NCBI RefSeq assembly: GCF_027923225.1
Contig: NZ_BSDI01000006.1
Span: forward strand, 62,001 to 126,000
Reading direction: 5' to 3'
Source of the DNA: Phytohabitans aurantiacus
GTDB lineage: Bacteria > Actinomycetota > Actinomycetes > Mycobacteriales > Micromonosporaceae
DNA length: 64,000 nt
Made by a program: the position numbers and the translations under genes. Shown piece after piece: positions 41,260-50,659 of this stretch. How positions within the stretch are numbered: the first letter of the stretch is position 1; the number at the start of each line of letters is the position of its first letter. The notes under the pieces were generated by a model, which was given only the letters and a program-made list of their open reading frames with translations, did no database searches and was not told the origin of the DNA.

Positions 41260-42378
41260 ATGGACAGCGATTCCTCAAGGAAGATGGACATCGTGAGGCG
41301 GAAGCTGGCGCAGGACGCGATCCTCGCCGTGGTGCTGATCGTGATCGGCCTGATCGGCACCACGGGCGCCGGAAAGATCCAGAAGATCGACGTCACCTGG
41401 TGGATGTACGCGCTGGTCGTGATCGCCGCGTCGATCCTGGTGGCGCGCCGCCTGCGCCCACTGTGGACGCTCGCGGCGGTGGCGTTCCTGGCCTCGGCGT
41501 ACCTGGTGGGCGGCGGCCCGTGGGGGCCGATCCTGCTTTCGTTTCTGGTCGCGGTCTACACCGTCGCGCGGCACCACCCGACCCGCGAGGCGGCGATCTG
41601 GACGGGTGCGGCCCTCCTGGTGCTGATGGCGCACATCGTGGTCGACGGCGACTTCAGCGGCCTGGTACCGGCTTCGGCGTGGGCGGTGGTGCCGTTCGCG
41701 GTGGGCGTGACGGTCCGGCTCACCAGGGAGGCCGCCGCGCGAAACCAGGCCGAGCTGGCCCGCCAGTACGCCGACGAGGAGCGGCTGCGGGTCGCGCAGG
41801 AGGTGCACGACGTGGTGGGGCACGGGTTGTCGGCGATCAACATGCAGGCCGAGATCGCGCTGCACCTGCTGCCCAAGCGTCCCGAGCAGGCCGAGGCGGC
41901 GCTGAACGCGATCAGTCGCACGAGCCGCGAGGCGCTCGACGAGCTGCGGGTCACCCTGGCGCTGGTACGCCGTCCGCAGGGCGACGAGACCCGCGCCGCC
42001 ACCGCCGGACTGGCCCGCCTCGACGCCCTGGTCGCCCGGATGTCCGAGACCGGCGTACCGGTGACGGTGGAGGTCACCGGCGAGCGGCGCGACCTGCCCG
42101 CGGTGATCGATCTGGCGGCGTACCGGGTGGTCCAGGAGTCGCTGACCAACGTGCTCCGGCACGCCGGGGCGGCCACGGCTACGGTGCGGTTGGCGTACAA
42201 GACGGAGGAGGTCACCGTGGAGGTCACGGACACTGGGCGCACCGCCGCCCCACCATCGGGCGGGGGGCACGGCCTGGCCGGCATGCGGGAACGCGTCGAC
42301 GCGCTGGGTGGCGAGTTCGACGCCGGGCCGATGCCGGGCGGCGGCTTCCGGGTGTACGCGAGGCTGCCGCTCTCATGA
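41260..42378 (+). CDS. Sensor histidine kinase (NarL-system type)
   Basis: A 372-residue kinase. Four to five transmembrane segments fill the N-terminal 145 residues and leave little periplasmic domain, typical of kinases sensing membrane stress or antibiotics. The HisKA_3 domain carries the phospho-acceptor His in QEVHDVVGHGLSAI. The HATPase domain has TNVLRHAGAATATV and GGGHGLAGMRERVDALGG. ATG 41260 is used; ATG 41284 with AAGGAA upstream is also possible. It overlaps the regulator gene by ATGA and follows an ABC exporter it probably controls. Confidence 0.92.
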   Translation: MDSDSSRKMDIVRRKLAQDAILAVVLIVIGLIGTTGAGKIQKIDVTWWMYALVVIAASILVARRLRPLWTLAAVAFLASAYLVGGGPWGPILLSFLVAVYTVARHHPTREAAIWTGAALLVLMAHIVVDGDFSGLVPASAWAVVPFAVGVTVRLTREAAARNQAELARQYADEERLRVAQEVHDVVGHGLSAINMQAEIALHLLPKRPEQAEAALNAISRTSREALDELRVTLALVRRPQGDETRAATAGLARLDALVARMSETGVPVTVEVTGERRDLPAVIDLAAYRVVQESLTNVLRHAGAATATVRLAYKTEEVTVEVTDTGRTAAPPSGGGHGLAGMRERVDALGGEFDAGPMPGGGFRVYARLPLS

Positions 42379-43031
42379 TCCGTGTACTGATCGCGGACGA
42401 CCAGGACCTGGTGCGCCTCGGCCTGCGCACCCTGGTGGAGAGCGAAGACGACCTGGCGGTGGCGGGCGAGGCGGCCGACGGCCTCGCGGCGGTCGAGATG
42501 GCGCGGCGCGAGCGCCCCGACGTGATCCTGATGGACGTGCGCATGCCCGGCATCGACGGTATCGAGGCGACCCGCCGCATCGTGGCCGACGCGTCGCTTG
42601 CGGAGACCCGCGTGATCGTGCTGACCACGTTCGAGCTGGACGAGTACGTGTTCGACGCGCTCCGGTACGGGGCCAGCGGGTTCCTGATCAAGGACACCAA
42701 GCCCGCCGAGTTGCTGCGCGCCGTCCGGCTGGTCGCCGAGGGAGAGGCGCTACTGTCGCCGTCCGTCACGCGACGGGTCGTACGCGAGTTCGCGACCCGC
42801 CCGAGCCGGGCCGCCAAGCCGCACCCGCAACTGGGCACGCTCACCGAGCGCGAGCGGGAGATCGTCGGGCTGGTCGGGGAGGGGCTGAGCAACGACGAGA
42901 TCGCCGAGCGGCTGGTGGTGAGCCCGGCGACGGCCCGTACCCATGTCAGCCGCGCCATGATCAAGCTGAGCGCCCGCGACCGCGCCCAGCTCGTGGTCTT
43001 CGCGTACCAGTCCGGGTTGGTCCCCCTTTAG
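42375..43031 (+). CDS. NarL/LuxR-type response regulator
   Basis: A 218-residue response regulator. The receiver domain (about 1-120) has acidic IADDQD, the phospho-acceptor Asp in VILMDVRMPGIDG, Thr in VLTTFE, and Lys in LIKDTKPAELL. The LuxR helix-turn-helix is LTEREREIVGLVGEGLSNDEIAERL. Phosphorylated by the preceding kinase, it probably regulates the neighbouring ABC exporter genes (inference). A short gap separates it from ffh. Confidence 0.93.
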   Translation: MIRVLIADDQDLVRLGLRTLVESEDDLAVAGEAADGLAAVEMARRERPDVILMDVRMPGIDGIEATRRIVADASLAETRVIVLTTFELDEYVFDALRYGASGFLIKDTKPAELLRAVRLVAEGEALLSPSVTRRVVREFATRPSRAAKPHPQLGTLTEREREIVGLVGEGLSNDEIAERLVVSPATARTHVSRAMIKLSARDRAQLVVFAYQSGLVPL

Positions 43032-43050
43032 CCCCGGGTACCCTGGCTCT

Positions 43051-44601
43051 GTGTTTGACACCTTGAGCGACCGGCTGTCCGGGATCTTTACCAAGCTCCG
43101 TGGCAAGGGCCGGCTCACCGACGCCGACATCGACGCGACCGCGCGCGAGATCCGCCTCGCGCTGCTGGAGGCCGATGTCGCGTTGCCAGTGGTCAAGGCG
43201 TTCATCGCGGCGATCAAGGAGCGGGCGCGCGGTGCGGAGGTGTCGCAGGCGCTCAACCCGGCCCAGCAGGTCATCAAGATCGTGCACGAGGAGCTTGTCG
43301 GCGTCCTCGGTGGCGAGGCGCGGCGGCTCCAGTTCGCCAAGCAGCCGCCCACCGTGATCATGCTGGCGGGCCTCCAGGGCTCCGGTAAGACGACGCTCGC
43401 GGGCAAGCTGGCCCGCTGGCTGAAGGCGCAGGGCCACCAGCCGCTGCTCGTCGCCGCCGACCTCCAGCGCCCCAACGCGGTCGGTCAGCTCCAGGTCCTC
43501 GGTGGCCGGGCGGGCGTCGAGGTGTACGCGCCGGAGCCGGGCAACGGGGTCGGCGACCCGGTACAGGTGGCGAAGGATTCGATCGAGCACGCCCGCCGCG
43601 TCGCCCGCGACATCGTCATCGTCGACACCGCCGGCCGGCTCGGCATCGACGCCGAGATGATGGCGCAGGCGGCCGCGATCCGTGACGCGGTCGACCCGGA
43701 CGAGGTCGTGTTCGTCATCGACGCGATGGTCGGCCAGGACGCGGTGACGACCGCCGAGGCGTTCCGCGACGGGGTCGGCATCACCGGTGTCGTCCTGTCC
43801 AAACTCGACGGTGACGCCCGGGGTGGCGCCGCGCTGTCGGTACGGCACGTGACGGGCCAGCCGATCCTCTTCGCGTCGACCGGTGAGAAGTTGGAAGACT
43901 TCGACGTCTTCCACCCGGACCGGATGGCGAGCCGCATCCTCGGCATGGGCGACATGCTCACCCTGATCGAGCAGGCGGAGCAGGCGTTCGACGCCGACCA
44001 GAAGGAGAAGATGGCCGCCAAGCTCATGGGCGGCGAGACCTTCACCTTGGAAGACTTCCTCGATCAGCTCATCGCGGTGCGCCGCATGGGCCCGATCGCG
44101 AACGTGCTCGCCATGATGCCGGGCATGGGCCAGATGAAGGACCAGCTGGCGGAGCTCGACGACAAGCACTTCGACCGGGTCACCGCGATCATCCGGTCGA
44201 TGACGCCGGGCGAGCGCACCAACCCGAAGATCATCAACGGCTCCCGTCGCGCGCGCATCGCCAACGGCTCCGGCGTGACCGTCATGGACGTCAACCAGCT
44301 GCTCAACCGCTTCGTCGAGGCGCAGAAGATGATGAAGCAGATGGGCGGGATGATGGGCCTGCCCGGTGGCCGGCGCAAAGCCACCAAGTCGCCGAAGAAC
44401 AAGCGCAAGGGCACGAAGGGCGGCAACCGCCCGCGCACCAGCGGCGCCATGCCGGGTGGGATGCCCGGTGGCATGCCGCAGCTGCCGGCCGGGTTCGACC
44501 CGAGCGCCTTGGGTGGGGCCGGTGGCATGCCGCCCGGCTTCAAGCTCCCCAAGATTGACTTCGGCAAGCTCGGCAAGAAGAAGCCCGACTCCGACGAATG
44601 A
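43051..44601 (+). CDS. ffh: Signal recognition particle protein Ffh
   Basis: A 516-residue SRP54 GTPase. The N domain is about 1-90. The G domain has GLQGSGKTTLAGKLARWLK near 107, VDTAGRL and SKLDGDARGG. The C-terminal M domain (about 330-445) is methionine-rich and binds 4.5S RNA and signal peptides. The tail beyond is Gly/Met/Pro-rich (GGMPGGMPQLP), common in actinobacteria. GTG 43051 gives the family start VFDTLSDRLSG. The last four bases overlap the amidohydrolase start (ATGA). Confidence 0.97.
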   Translation: MFDTLSDRLSGIFTKLRGKGRLTDADIDATAREIRLALLEADVALPVVKAFIAAIKERARGAEVSQALNPAQQVIKIVHEELVGVLGGEARRLQFAKQPPTVIMLAGLQGSGKTTLAGKLARWLKAQGHQPLLVAADLQRPNAVGQLQVLGGRAGVEVYAPEPGNGVGDPVQVAKDSIEHARRVARDIVIVDTAGRLGIDAEMMAQAAAIRDAVDPDEVVFVIDAMVGQDAVTTAEAFRDGVGITGVVLSKLDGDARGGAALSVRHVTGQPILFASTGEKLEDFDVFHPDRMASRILGMGDMLTLIEQAEQAFDADQKEKMAAKLMGGETFTLEDFLDQLIAVRRMGPIANVLAMMPGMGQMKDQLAELDDKHFDRVTAIIRSMTPGERTNPKIINGSRRARIANGSGVTVMDVNQLLNRFVEAQKMMKQMGGMMGLPGGRRKATKSPKNKRKGTKGGNRPRTSGAMPGGMPGGMPQLPAGFDPSALGGAGGMPPGFKLPKIDFGKLGKKKPDSDE

Positions 44602-45674
44602 TCGGGCACGTACGGGGCGTCCTGCTGCCCGACGGCGAGGAGCGTGACCTCTGGCTCGTCGGGGACCGGGTCACGTTCGAGCCGGTACGGGGCGCGACGA
44701 CGATCGCTGACCGCGGATACATCGTGCCGGGGCTGGTCGACGCGCACTGCCACATCGGCATCGCACCGGGCGGTGGCCCGGTCGGCGATGTCGCGCAGGC
44801 GAAGGAGTTGGCCGCCAAGGATCGCGACGCCGGGGTGCTCGCCATCCGCGACGCCGGTTCGCCGTACCCGTACCCCCAGCTCGACGACGACCCCGACGTG
44901 CCGCGACTGGCCCGCGCCGGCCAGCATGTCGCCCCGCCGAAGCGTTATCTGCGCGACATCGGCGTCGAGGTCGGCGCTCCGGACGTCCCCGCGGTTGTGG
45001 CCGCGCAGGCGCGCGCGGGCAACGGATGGGTCAAGCTCGTGGGCGACTGGATCGACCGGTCCGTGGGCGACCTGGCGCCGGCGTGGGACGCTGCCACGCT
45101 GGCGGCGGCGGTGCGCGCCGCGCACGACGCGGGCGCGCGGATCACCGCGCACCTCTTCTCCGAGGAGGCCGTCGAGGTCCTCGTGCGTGCCGGCATCGAC
45201 TGCGTCGAGCACGGCACGGGGCTCTCGCTCGAACTGATCGACGAGATGGCGCGGCAGGGCATCGCCCTCGTACCAACCATGATCAATATCGCGACGTTCG
45301 GCGACATCGCGGCACGGGCGGACGACAAATTCCCCGTGTACGCCGACCACATGCGCGCCCTCGGCGATGGGTTCCCGGCGGTGGTGCGCGCGGCGTACGA
45401 GGCGGGCGTGCCGATCTACGTGGGCACCGACGCCGGCGGTGGCATCACGCACGGCCGGGTGGCCGACGAGATGCTGAGCCTGCAAGCGGCGGGTATGAGC
45501 GCGTTCGACGTGCTGCGGGCCGCCTCCTGGGGCGCCCGGGAGTGGCTCGGCTTCCCCGGCCTTGTCGAGGGCGGCCTCGCCGACCTGGTGGTCTACGAGG
45601 CCGACCCCCGACAGGACCTGCGGGTGGTACGCGCGCCGCACCGGATCGTGCTGCGCGGCCGCGTCATCCGGTAG
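44598..45674 (+). CDS. Amidohydrolase family protein
   Basis: A 358-residue metal-dependent amidohydrolase. The metal-binding VDAHCHIGIA lies at about 49-58, a catalytic Lys candidate is in NGWVKLVGDW, ITAHLFSE and CVEHGTGLS supply further histidines, and YVGTDAGGGITHG carries the catalytic Asp. The C-terminal composite beta domain ends VVRAPHRIVLRGRVIR. It resembles imidazolonepropionase/prolidase-like enzymes, but the substrate is unknown. It is translationally coupled to ffh, a conserved placement in related genera. Confidence 0.88.
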   Translation: MIGHVRGVLLPDGEERDLWLVGDRVTFEPVRGATTIADRGYIVPGLVDAHCHIGIAPGGGPVGDVAQAKELAAKDRDAGVLAIRDAGSPYPYPQLDDDPDVPRLARAGQHVAPPKRYLRDIGVEVGAPDVPAVVAAQARAGNGWVKLVGDWIDRSVGDLAPAWDAATLAAAVRAAHDAGARITAHLFSEEAVEVLVRAGIDCVEHGTGLSLELIDEMARQGIALVPTMINIATFGDIAARADDKFPVYADHMRALGDGFPAVVRAAYEAGVPIYVGTDAGGGITHGRVADEMLSLQAAGMSAFDVLRAASWGAREWLGFPGLVEGGLADLVVYEADPRQDLRVVRAPHRIVLRGRVIR

Positions 45675-45679
45675 CCCGC

Positions 45680-47158
45680 TCAGCGGGGAGCGATGTCCCA
45701 CACCTGGAAGCCCGTGAGGCCCGGGCACACCAGCCGCAGGTGGGTCCAGGAGCAGAACCGGGGAGTCTGAAGGTCCTTGAGCGGGCTGTCACCCAACTCC
45801 TGGCGTGAACCGTCGGCCGCGGTCACGGCGGCGAGCTTGCCGTTGCCGAATGACAGCAGCGTGCCGGTGGAGACCCAGGCAAGAGCCGCCCGCTGGTCCG
45901 CCTCGCCGAGCAACTGCGTGCCGTCGTGATCGAACAGCGCGCTCGACGTCTCGCCCGACGTCCCCGCCATTCCGGCCACGAGGACCCGCGCGCCACCCGG
46001 TACCAACTGTTGCGCTCCGTTCGGCGCCGGCTTGCGCCAGATTTCCCGGCCGCTGGCCACGTCCACGGCGGCGATCTCGGTGGACTCTTCCAGCCCTTTT
46101 CCTTCCAGCAGGCAGATCCGATCGTCGCCGCACGGGACCATGTCGAGATAGCTGCGCCCCGACGCGGCTTTGCTCAGCTCCCGGGCCGCCCCGTCGCCGT
46201 CTACCTCGGCTACGACCACCCTGTTCGGGCCCATACCGCGATGCGTGCCGTAGAGCCGCCCGTCATACGCCAGATAGTGCGAATCGGCGCCGATGCCGAT
46301 TCCCGGGCGGGTGGAGCGCACCGCGCCGGTGGCTGAATCCCGTACCACGAGTGCTCCACCGGCGGTGATCTGCAGGATCCGGGGATCGCTCAGGTGTGCG
46401 GGGAACGCGCTGTTGGAGCTGCCGGGCGGGGCGTCGGTCGGGCCGTACATGCCCAGGCTCGCGACCGGCGGATCGGCCGGGGCGGCCTCGTCCCACACGA
46501 CCTTGCCGTTGTCCCAGTCACGCGCCGAGATGGCGCCGGCCTCGGTCACGTGTACCAGTACGGAGTCGTAGAAGAGCAGGTCGTCCCCGTTGATGTCGAA
46601 GGGAAGCTCCCATCGCGTCCGGCCGGTGTCCGGGTCGACCACGTACAACTGCTGATCCGGGACCGTGCCGTCGTTGCGCTCCCCGATCGCCAGCAGCGCC
46701 CGCGGCACCGCGATGATGCCGTTCGAGTCGTCGAACTCGCCGAGCGTGCGTGCCGGCCAGGCGACCTTCCCGGTCTCCAGGTCGGCGGCGGCCACCCGCA
46801 ACGTGCCGTCCTCCTCCTGCCAGCCGGCGTACGCCCGGTTCCCCGCGATCGCGGTCAGCCCGAACCGGACCTGCTGGCCGCCGTACCGGATCTCGTCGCC
46901 GAGCGGGCGTGCCGGACCGAGCTGGACCGGACCATCCGGGGGCGGGGCCACCGGTTCGGGGCCGGCCGCGTCGCGCGCCAGCCACGACCCGCCGGTCAGG
47001 CCAGCGGCCAGTACACAAGCCGTGGCGAGGCCGGCGGCGATGAACCGGGCACGCCTGCGGCCCTCGCCCCTGCGCCGGGCGGTCGACGGATCGCCGAGCG
47101 GGATGTCGTCGGCGTCGCGGCCGAGCGCGGTGAACATGCGGTCCAGATCAGTTGGCAT
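45680..47158 (-). CDS. PQQ-like beta-propeller membrane protein
   Basis: A 492-residue protein. A cytosolic N-terminus (about 1-35) is followed by one transmembrane helix (FIAAGLATACVLAAGLTGGSW) and a large extracytoplasmic beta-propeller with repeated blades (DLETGKVAWPARTL, DPDTGRTRWELPF, DVASGREIWRKP). It is co-encoded with a SigE-family sigma factor (11-bp overlap), like other sigma-linked sensor proteins. A role as anti-sigma factor or sensor is inference. ATG 47158 has GAGGAGG 8 nt upstream. Confidence 0.82.
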   Translation of the reverse strand: MPTDLDRMFTALGRDADDIPLGDPSTARRRGEGRRRARFIAAGLATACVLAAGLTGGSWLARDAAGPEPVAPPPDGPVQLGPARPLGDEIRYGGQQVRFGLTAIAGNRAYAGWQEEDGTLRVAAADLETGKVAWPARTLGEFDDSNGIIAVPRALLAIGERNDGTVPDQQLYVVDPDTGRTRWELPFDINGDDLLFYDSVLVHVTEAGAISARDWDNGKVVWDEAAPADPPVASLGMYGPTDAPPGSSNSAFPAHLSDPRILQITAGGALVVRDSATGAVRSTRPGIGIGADSHYLAYDGRLYGTHRGMGPNRVVVAEVDGDGAARELSKAASGRSYLDMVPCGDDRICLLEGKGLEESTEIAAVDVASGREIWRKPAPNGAQQLVPGGARVLVAGMAGTSGETSSALFDHDGTQLLGEADQRAALAWVSTGTLLSFGNGKLAAVTAADGSRQELGDSPLKDLQTPRFCSWTHLRLVCPGLTGFQVWDIAPR

Positions 47159-47669
47159 CCGCGGAACCTCCTCGTACTGGCTGCGGCACAAGGTCGCCGA
47201 GAGTGGCGGCGAGGCCGGCTCGCCCGCGGGAGAGCCAGGACTTGACCGTGCCGGCGGTCGCGCCCGTCTCGGCCGCGATCTCGGCGACGGAGCGGTCCAG
47301 CAGGTAGTGCAGCGCGAGCGCCCGACGGTGCGCCGCCGGCAGCGTGCGCATGGCCTTGACCAACAGCACCGTGTCTTCCGAGGGTGGTGCGGCGGGCGCC
47401 GGCGGCCGGGACACGGCGGCGCGGGCCCGGCGTACCCGCAGGTGCCGCCAGCGGTCAGCGGCCAGCCGGGTCACCACCAGCCGCAACCACGCCTCCGCGT
47501 CGTCGTACCGGCTGACCCGTCGCCAGCGCTGCCACGCGCGTGCGTACGCCTCCTGTACCAGGTCCTGCGCTTCGGCCGGGTCGCCGGTCAGCCCGTACGC
47601 ATAGCGCAACAGGCGTCTGGACGTGTCCCGGTAGAACGCGTCGAACCCGTCGGCCTCTGCCATCCCCAC
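47148..47669 (-). CDS. SigE-family RNA polymerase sigma factor
   Basis: A 173-residue ECF-type sigma factor of the actinobacterial SigE family. Region 2 has DAFYRDTSRRLLRYAYGLTG and DLVQEAYARAWQRW. Region 4 has LPAAHRRALALHYLLDRSV and GTVKSWLSRGRAGLA. The GTG at 47669 is used; ATG 47663 is an alternative. The following beta-propeller protein overlaps by 11 bp. It lies divergent from proS. Its regulon is unknown. Confidence 0.9.
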   Translation of the reverse strand: MGMAEADGFDAFYRDTSRRLLRYAYGLTGDPAEAQDLVQEAYARAWQRWRRVSRYDDAEAWLRLVVTRLAADRWRHLRVRRARAAVSRPPAPAAPPSEDTVLLVKAMRTLPAAHRRALALHYLLDRSVAEIAAETGATAGTVKSWLSRGRAGLAATLGDLVPQPVRGGSADAN

Positions 47670-47750
47670 CGCCTATTCGATCGTGTCTTTGAAAGGGACA
47701 CGGGCCGGTGCCGGATCGGGTTGCGCCGGGGCTGGATAGGATGTCGCCTC

Positions 47751-49157
47751 ATGGCACGCGTGCTCACTCCCCGTGCGGAGGATTTTCCCCGCTGGTACCA
47801 AGATGTGATCGCCAAGGCGCAGCTGGCCGACAACGGCCCGGTGCGCGGCACGATGGTGATCCGCCCGACCGGCTACGCCATCTGGGAGCGCATGCAGGCC
47901 GAGATGGACGACCGGATCAAGGCGGCTGGCGCGGAAAACGCGTACTTCCCGCTCTTCATCCCGGAGAGCTACCTGCGTCGCGAGGCGGAGCACGTCGAGG
48001 GCTTCTCGCCGGAGCTCGCCGTGGTCACCCACGGTGGCGGCAAGCAGCTGGCCGAGCCGGTCGTGGTGCGCCCCACCAGTGAGACCGTGATCGGCGAGTT
48101 CATGGCGAAGTGGGTCGACTCGTACCGCGACCTGCCGCTGCTGCTCAACCAGTGGGCCAACGTGGTGCGGTGGGAGCTGCGGCCGCGGGTCTTCCTGCGC
48201 ACCAGCGAGTTCCTGTGGCAGGAGGGGCACACGGCGCACGCCACCGACGCCGACGCCCGCGCCTACGCCCGCAAGATCCTGCACGAGGTGTACGAGGACT
48301 TCATGGTCGGAGTGCTCGGCATCCCGGTGCTGGTCGGGCGCAAGACAGCTGGTGAGCGGTTCGCGGGCGCCACCAACACGTACACGCTCGAAGGCATGAT
48401 GGGTGACGGCAAGGCTCTGCAGCTCGGCACGTCGCACGAGCTGGGGCAGAACTTCGCCCGCGCCTTCGACATCACGTACTCGTCGGCGACCGGCAGCCAG
48501 GAGCACGCCTGGACGACGAGTTGGGGCACCTCGACCCGCATGCTCGGCGGTCTGATCATGTGCCACGGCGACGACAACGGGTTGCGCGTGCCGCCACGGC
48601 TGGCGCCGGTGCAGGCGTACGTGATGATCGTCAAGGACGGCGACGGCGTCCGCGAGGCGGCGGCCAAGCTCCGCGACGCTCTGCGTGACGCCGGGGTCCG
48701 GGTCGGGTTCGACGACCGGGTCGACACGCCGTTCGGGCGCCGGGCCGTCGACGCCGAGCTCAAGGGCTATCCGGTACGCGTCGAGGTGGGCCCCCGCGAC
48801 CTCGCGGCGGGCAACGCGGTGGTCGTACGCCGCACCGACGGATCGAAGACCCCGGTGGCGGTGCCCGACGTGGTGTCGCGCGTGCTTTCCGCGCTGGAGG
48901 CCGACCAGCAGGCGCTGCACGACGAGGCGCTCGCCCTGCGCACGTCGCGCACCGTGGAGGTTTCGACGCTGGCCGACGCGATCGAGGCGTCGAGCACCGG
49001 TTGGGCGCGGGTGCCGTGGTCGCAGGTGGGGTCGGCGGGCGAGGCCGAGGCCAACGGCAAGGGCGTGACCGTGCGGTGCCTGGTGCGCGCCGACGGCTCC
49101 GTACCGGACTCCGAAGACGAGCCCGACCTGGTGGCGATCCTGGCGCGCGCGTACTGA
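47751..49157 (+). CDS. proS: Prolyl-tRNA synthetase (class III / short type)
   Basis: A 468-residue class II aminoacyl-tRNA synthetase that charges tRNA-Pro. Motif 1 lies around GTMVIRPTGYAIWERM, motif 2 is VVRPTSETVIGEF and FLRTSEFLWQEGHTAHA, and motif 3 is GLIMCHGDDNGLRVPPRLAP. The anticodon-binding domain is C-terminal. It lacks the editing insertion of the bacterial long type and matches the archaeal-like ProS type 3. Its stop shares one base with the DUF402 start. Confidence 0.95.
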   Translation: MARVLTPRAEDFPRWYQDVIAKAQLADNGPVRGTMVIRPTGYAIWERMQAEMDDRIKAAGAENAYFPLFIPESYLRREAEHVEGFSPELAVVTHGGGKQLAEPVVVRPTSETVIGEFMAKWVDSYRDLPLLLNQWANVVRWELRPRVFLRTSEFLWQEGHTAHATDADARAYARKILHEVYEDFMVGVLGIPVLVGRKTAGERFAGATNTYTLEGMMGDGKALQLGTSHELGQNFARAFDITYSSATGSQEHAWTTSWGTSTRMLGGLIMCHGDDNGLRVPPRLAPVQAYVMIVKDGDGVREAAAKLRDALRDAGVRVGFDDRVDTPFGRRAVDAELKGYPVRVEVGPRDLAAGNAVVVRRTDGSKTPVAVPDVVSRVLSALEADQQALHDEALALRTSRTVEVSTLADAIEASSTGWARVPWSQVGSAGEAEANGKGVTVRCLVRADGSVPDSEDEPDLVAILARAY

Positions 49158-49816
49158 TGCGGTTCACGCCGGGGCAGCTGATCCTGCACCGCAACGTCCG
49201 GCGTGGCCGGATCGGGTGGGTCCGCCCCGCCCGGGTGGTCAGCGACGACGAGCGCGGCCTGCTGCTGTGGATCGCGCGCGGCACCCCGGTGGTCAACGAG
49301 GTGGCCGCCGACGGGCGGGGCATGCGGGCGATGCCGTTCAGTGAGTGGATCACCACGTCGTACCGGCTGGCGCATGGCATCTGGGCCGGCCCGCCGGTGC
49401 TGAAGTTCCTGCCCAGCGGTGTCCACCACTCCGTCTGGTGGTTCCGTGACGACGCCGGCCGGTTCAAGAACTGGTACGTCAACCTCGAAGAGCCGGGTAC
49501 GCGCTGGACCGACGGCGGCACGGCGGGGATCGACATCGTCGACCAGGATCTCGACGTGGTGGTCTGGCCCGATCACCGGTGGGAGTGGAAGGACAAGGAG
49601 GAGTTCGTCGAGCGGCTCGCCTTCCCGGAGCACTACTGGGTGGCCGACGAGGCGGCGGTGCGCGCCGAGGGCGAGCGTGTGATCAAGGTCGCCGAGGCCG
49701 GCGAGTTCCCGTTCGACGGCTCCTGGATCGACTTCGTCCCCGACCCCGCGTGGCAGCCGCCACAGGAGGTACCGGTGGGGTGGGACCGACCCCCGAGAGC
49801 GGGTCTGGCAGAATAG
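49157..49816 (+). CDS. DUF402 domain protein
   Basis: A 219-residue protein with the DUF402 fold. It has WYVNLEEPGTRW, DIVDQDLDVVVWPDHRWEW and KDKEEFVERL; the acidic residues bind divalent metal in characterised members, some of which hydrolyse nucleotides. The ATG at 49157 overlaps proS by one base (TGATG). The function in this organism is not known. It is followed by rpsP. Confidence 0.85.
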   Translation: MRFTPGQLILHRNVRRGRIGWVRPARVVSDDERGLLLWIARGTPVVNEVAADGRGMRAMPFSEWITTSYRLAHGIWAGPPVLKFLPSGVHHSVWWFRDDAGRFKNWYVNLEEPGTRWTDGGTAGIDIVDQDLDVVVWPDHRWEWKDKEEFVERLAFPEHYWVADEAAVRAEGERVIKVAEAGEFPFDGSWIDFVPDPAWQPPQEVPVGWDRPPRAGLAE

Positions 49817-49942
49817 GTTGCTGGTATCGGCGTGCGTCCGCGCCCTCTAACCCGGACGCGCCGCCAGTCCACGAGCCTCCGGCGTCACAACCCCACGTGG
49901 CGTCCGTCTGCTCACCCGAATCACACAGGAGCGAAAGCAACC

Positions 49943-50419
49943 GTGGCCGTTAAGATCCGGCTCCTGCGGATGGGCAAGATCCGCAACCCGCAGTACCGCA
50001 TCGTCATCGCCGACTCGCGCACCAAGCGCGACGGCCGTGCGATCGAGTACGTGGGCATCTACCAGCCGAAGGAAGACCCTTCGGTGATCGAAGTCAAGTC
50101 GGAGCGCGTGCAGTACTGGCTGTCCGTGGGCGCCCAGCCCAGCGAGGCCGTCCAGCGCATCCTGGAGAAGACCGGCGACTGGCAGAAGTTCAAGGGCCTG
50201 CCGGCTCCTCCGCCGCTGCTGGTGGCGGCGCCGCGCGCCGACCGCAAGGCGGCGTACGAGGCCGAGGCCAAGGCTGCCGCTGGCGTGGCCGACACCCCCG
50301 CCGCGAAGCCCGCGAAGAAGGCGACCAAGGCGGCGAAGGCCACGGCCGACGCACCCGCCGAGAAGCCGGCTGAGAAGACCGAGGAGCAGGCCGGTGCCGC
50401 CTCCGGCGAGCAGGGCTGA
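49943..50419 (+). CDS. rpsP: 30S ribosomal protein S16
   Basis: A 158-residue S16. The conserved core AVKIRLLRMGKIRNPQYRI to LEKTGDWQKFKGLPAP (about 1-90) is followed by an Ala/Lys/Glu-rich low-complexity tail of about 65 residues, typical of actinobacterial S16. GTG 49943 is preceded by AGGAG. It begins the rpsP-khpA-rimM-trmD-rplS series. Confidence 0.95.
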   Translation: MAVKIRLLRMGKIRNPQYRIVIADSRTKRDGRAIEYVGIYQPKEDPSVIEVKSERVQYWLSVGAQPSEAVQRILEKTGDWQKFKGLPAPPPLLVAAPRADRKAAYEAEAKAAAGVADTPAAKPAKKATKAAKATADAPAEKPAEKTEEQAGAASGEQG

Positions 50420-50420
50420 G

Positions 50421-50654
50421 GTGGCGCTCCGGCCCGCGCTGGAGCACCTGGTCAAGGGCATCGTCGATCACCCCGACGACGTCCGGGTCCGCATGGTCGA
50501 CTCGCGGCGCGGCAAGCGCCTCGAGGTGCGTGTGCACCCCGAAGACCTCGGCACGGTCATCGGCCGCGGCGGTCGCACCGCCAAGGCCCTGCGCCAGGTC
50601 ATCGGGTCGATCGGTGGACGCGGCGTCCGGGTCGACATCGTCGACTCCTACTGA
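50421..50654 (+). CDS. khpA: KH-domain RNA-binding protein KhpA
   Basis: A 77-residue single KH-domain protein. The GXXG loop is in VIGRGGRTAKALRQVIGS. The position between rpsP and rimM is conserved. In other bacteria KhpA pairs with KhpB and influences RNA stability and cell elongation. GTG 50421 directly follows the rpsP stop (1-bp gap). Confidence 0.92.
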   Translation: MALRPALEHLVKGIVDHPDDVRVRMVDSRRGKRLEVRVHPEDLGTVIGRGGRTAKALRQVIGSIGGRGVRVDIVDSY

Positions 50655-50659
50655 TCCGC

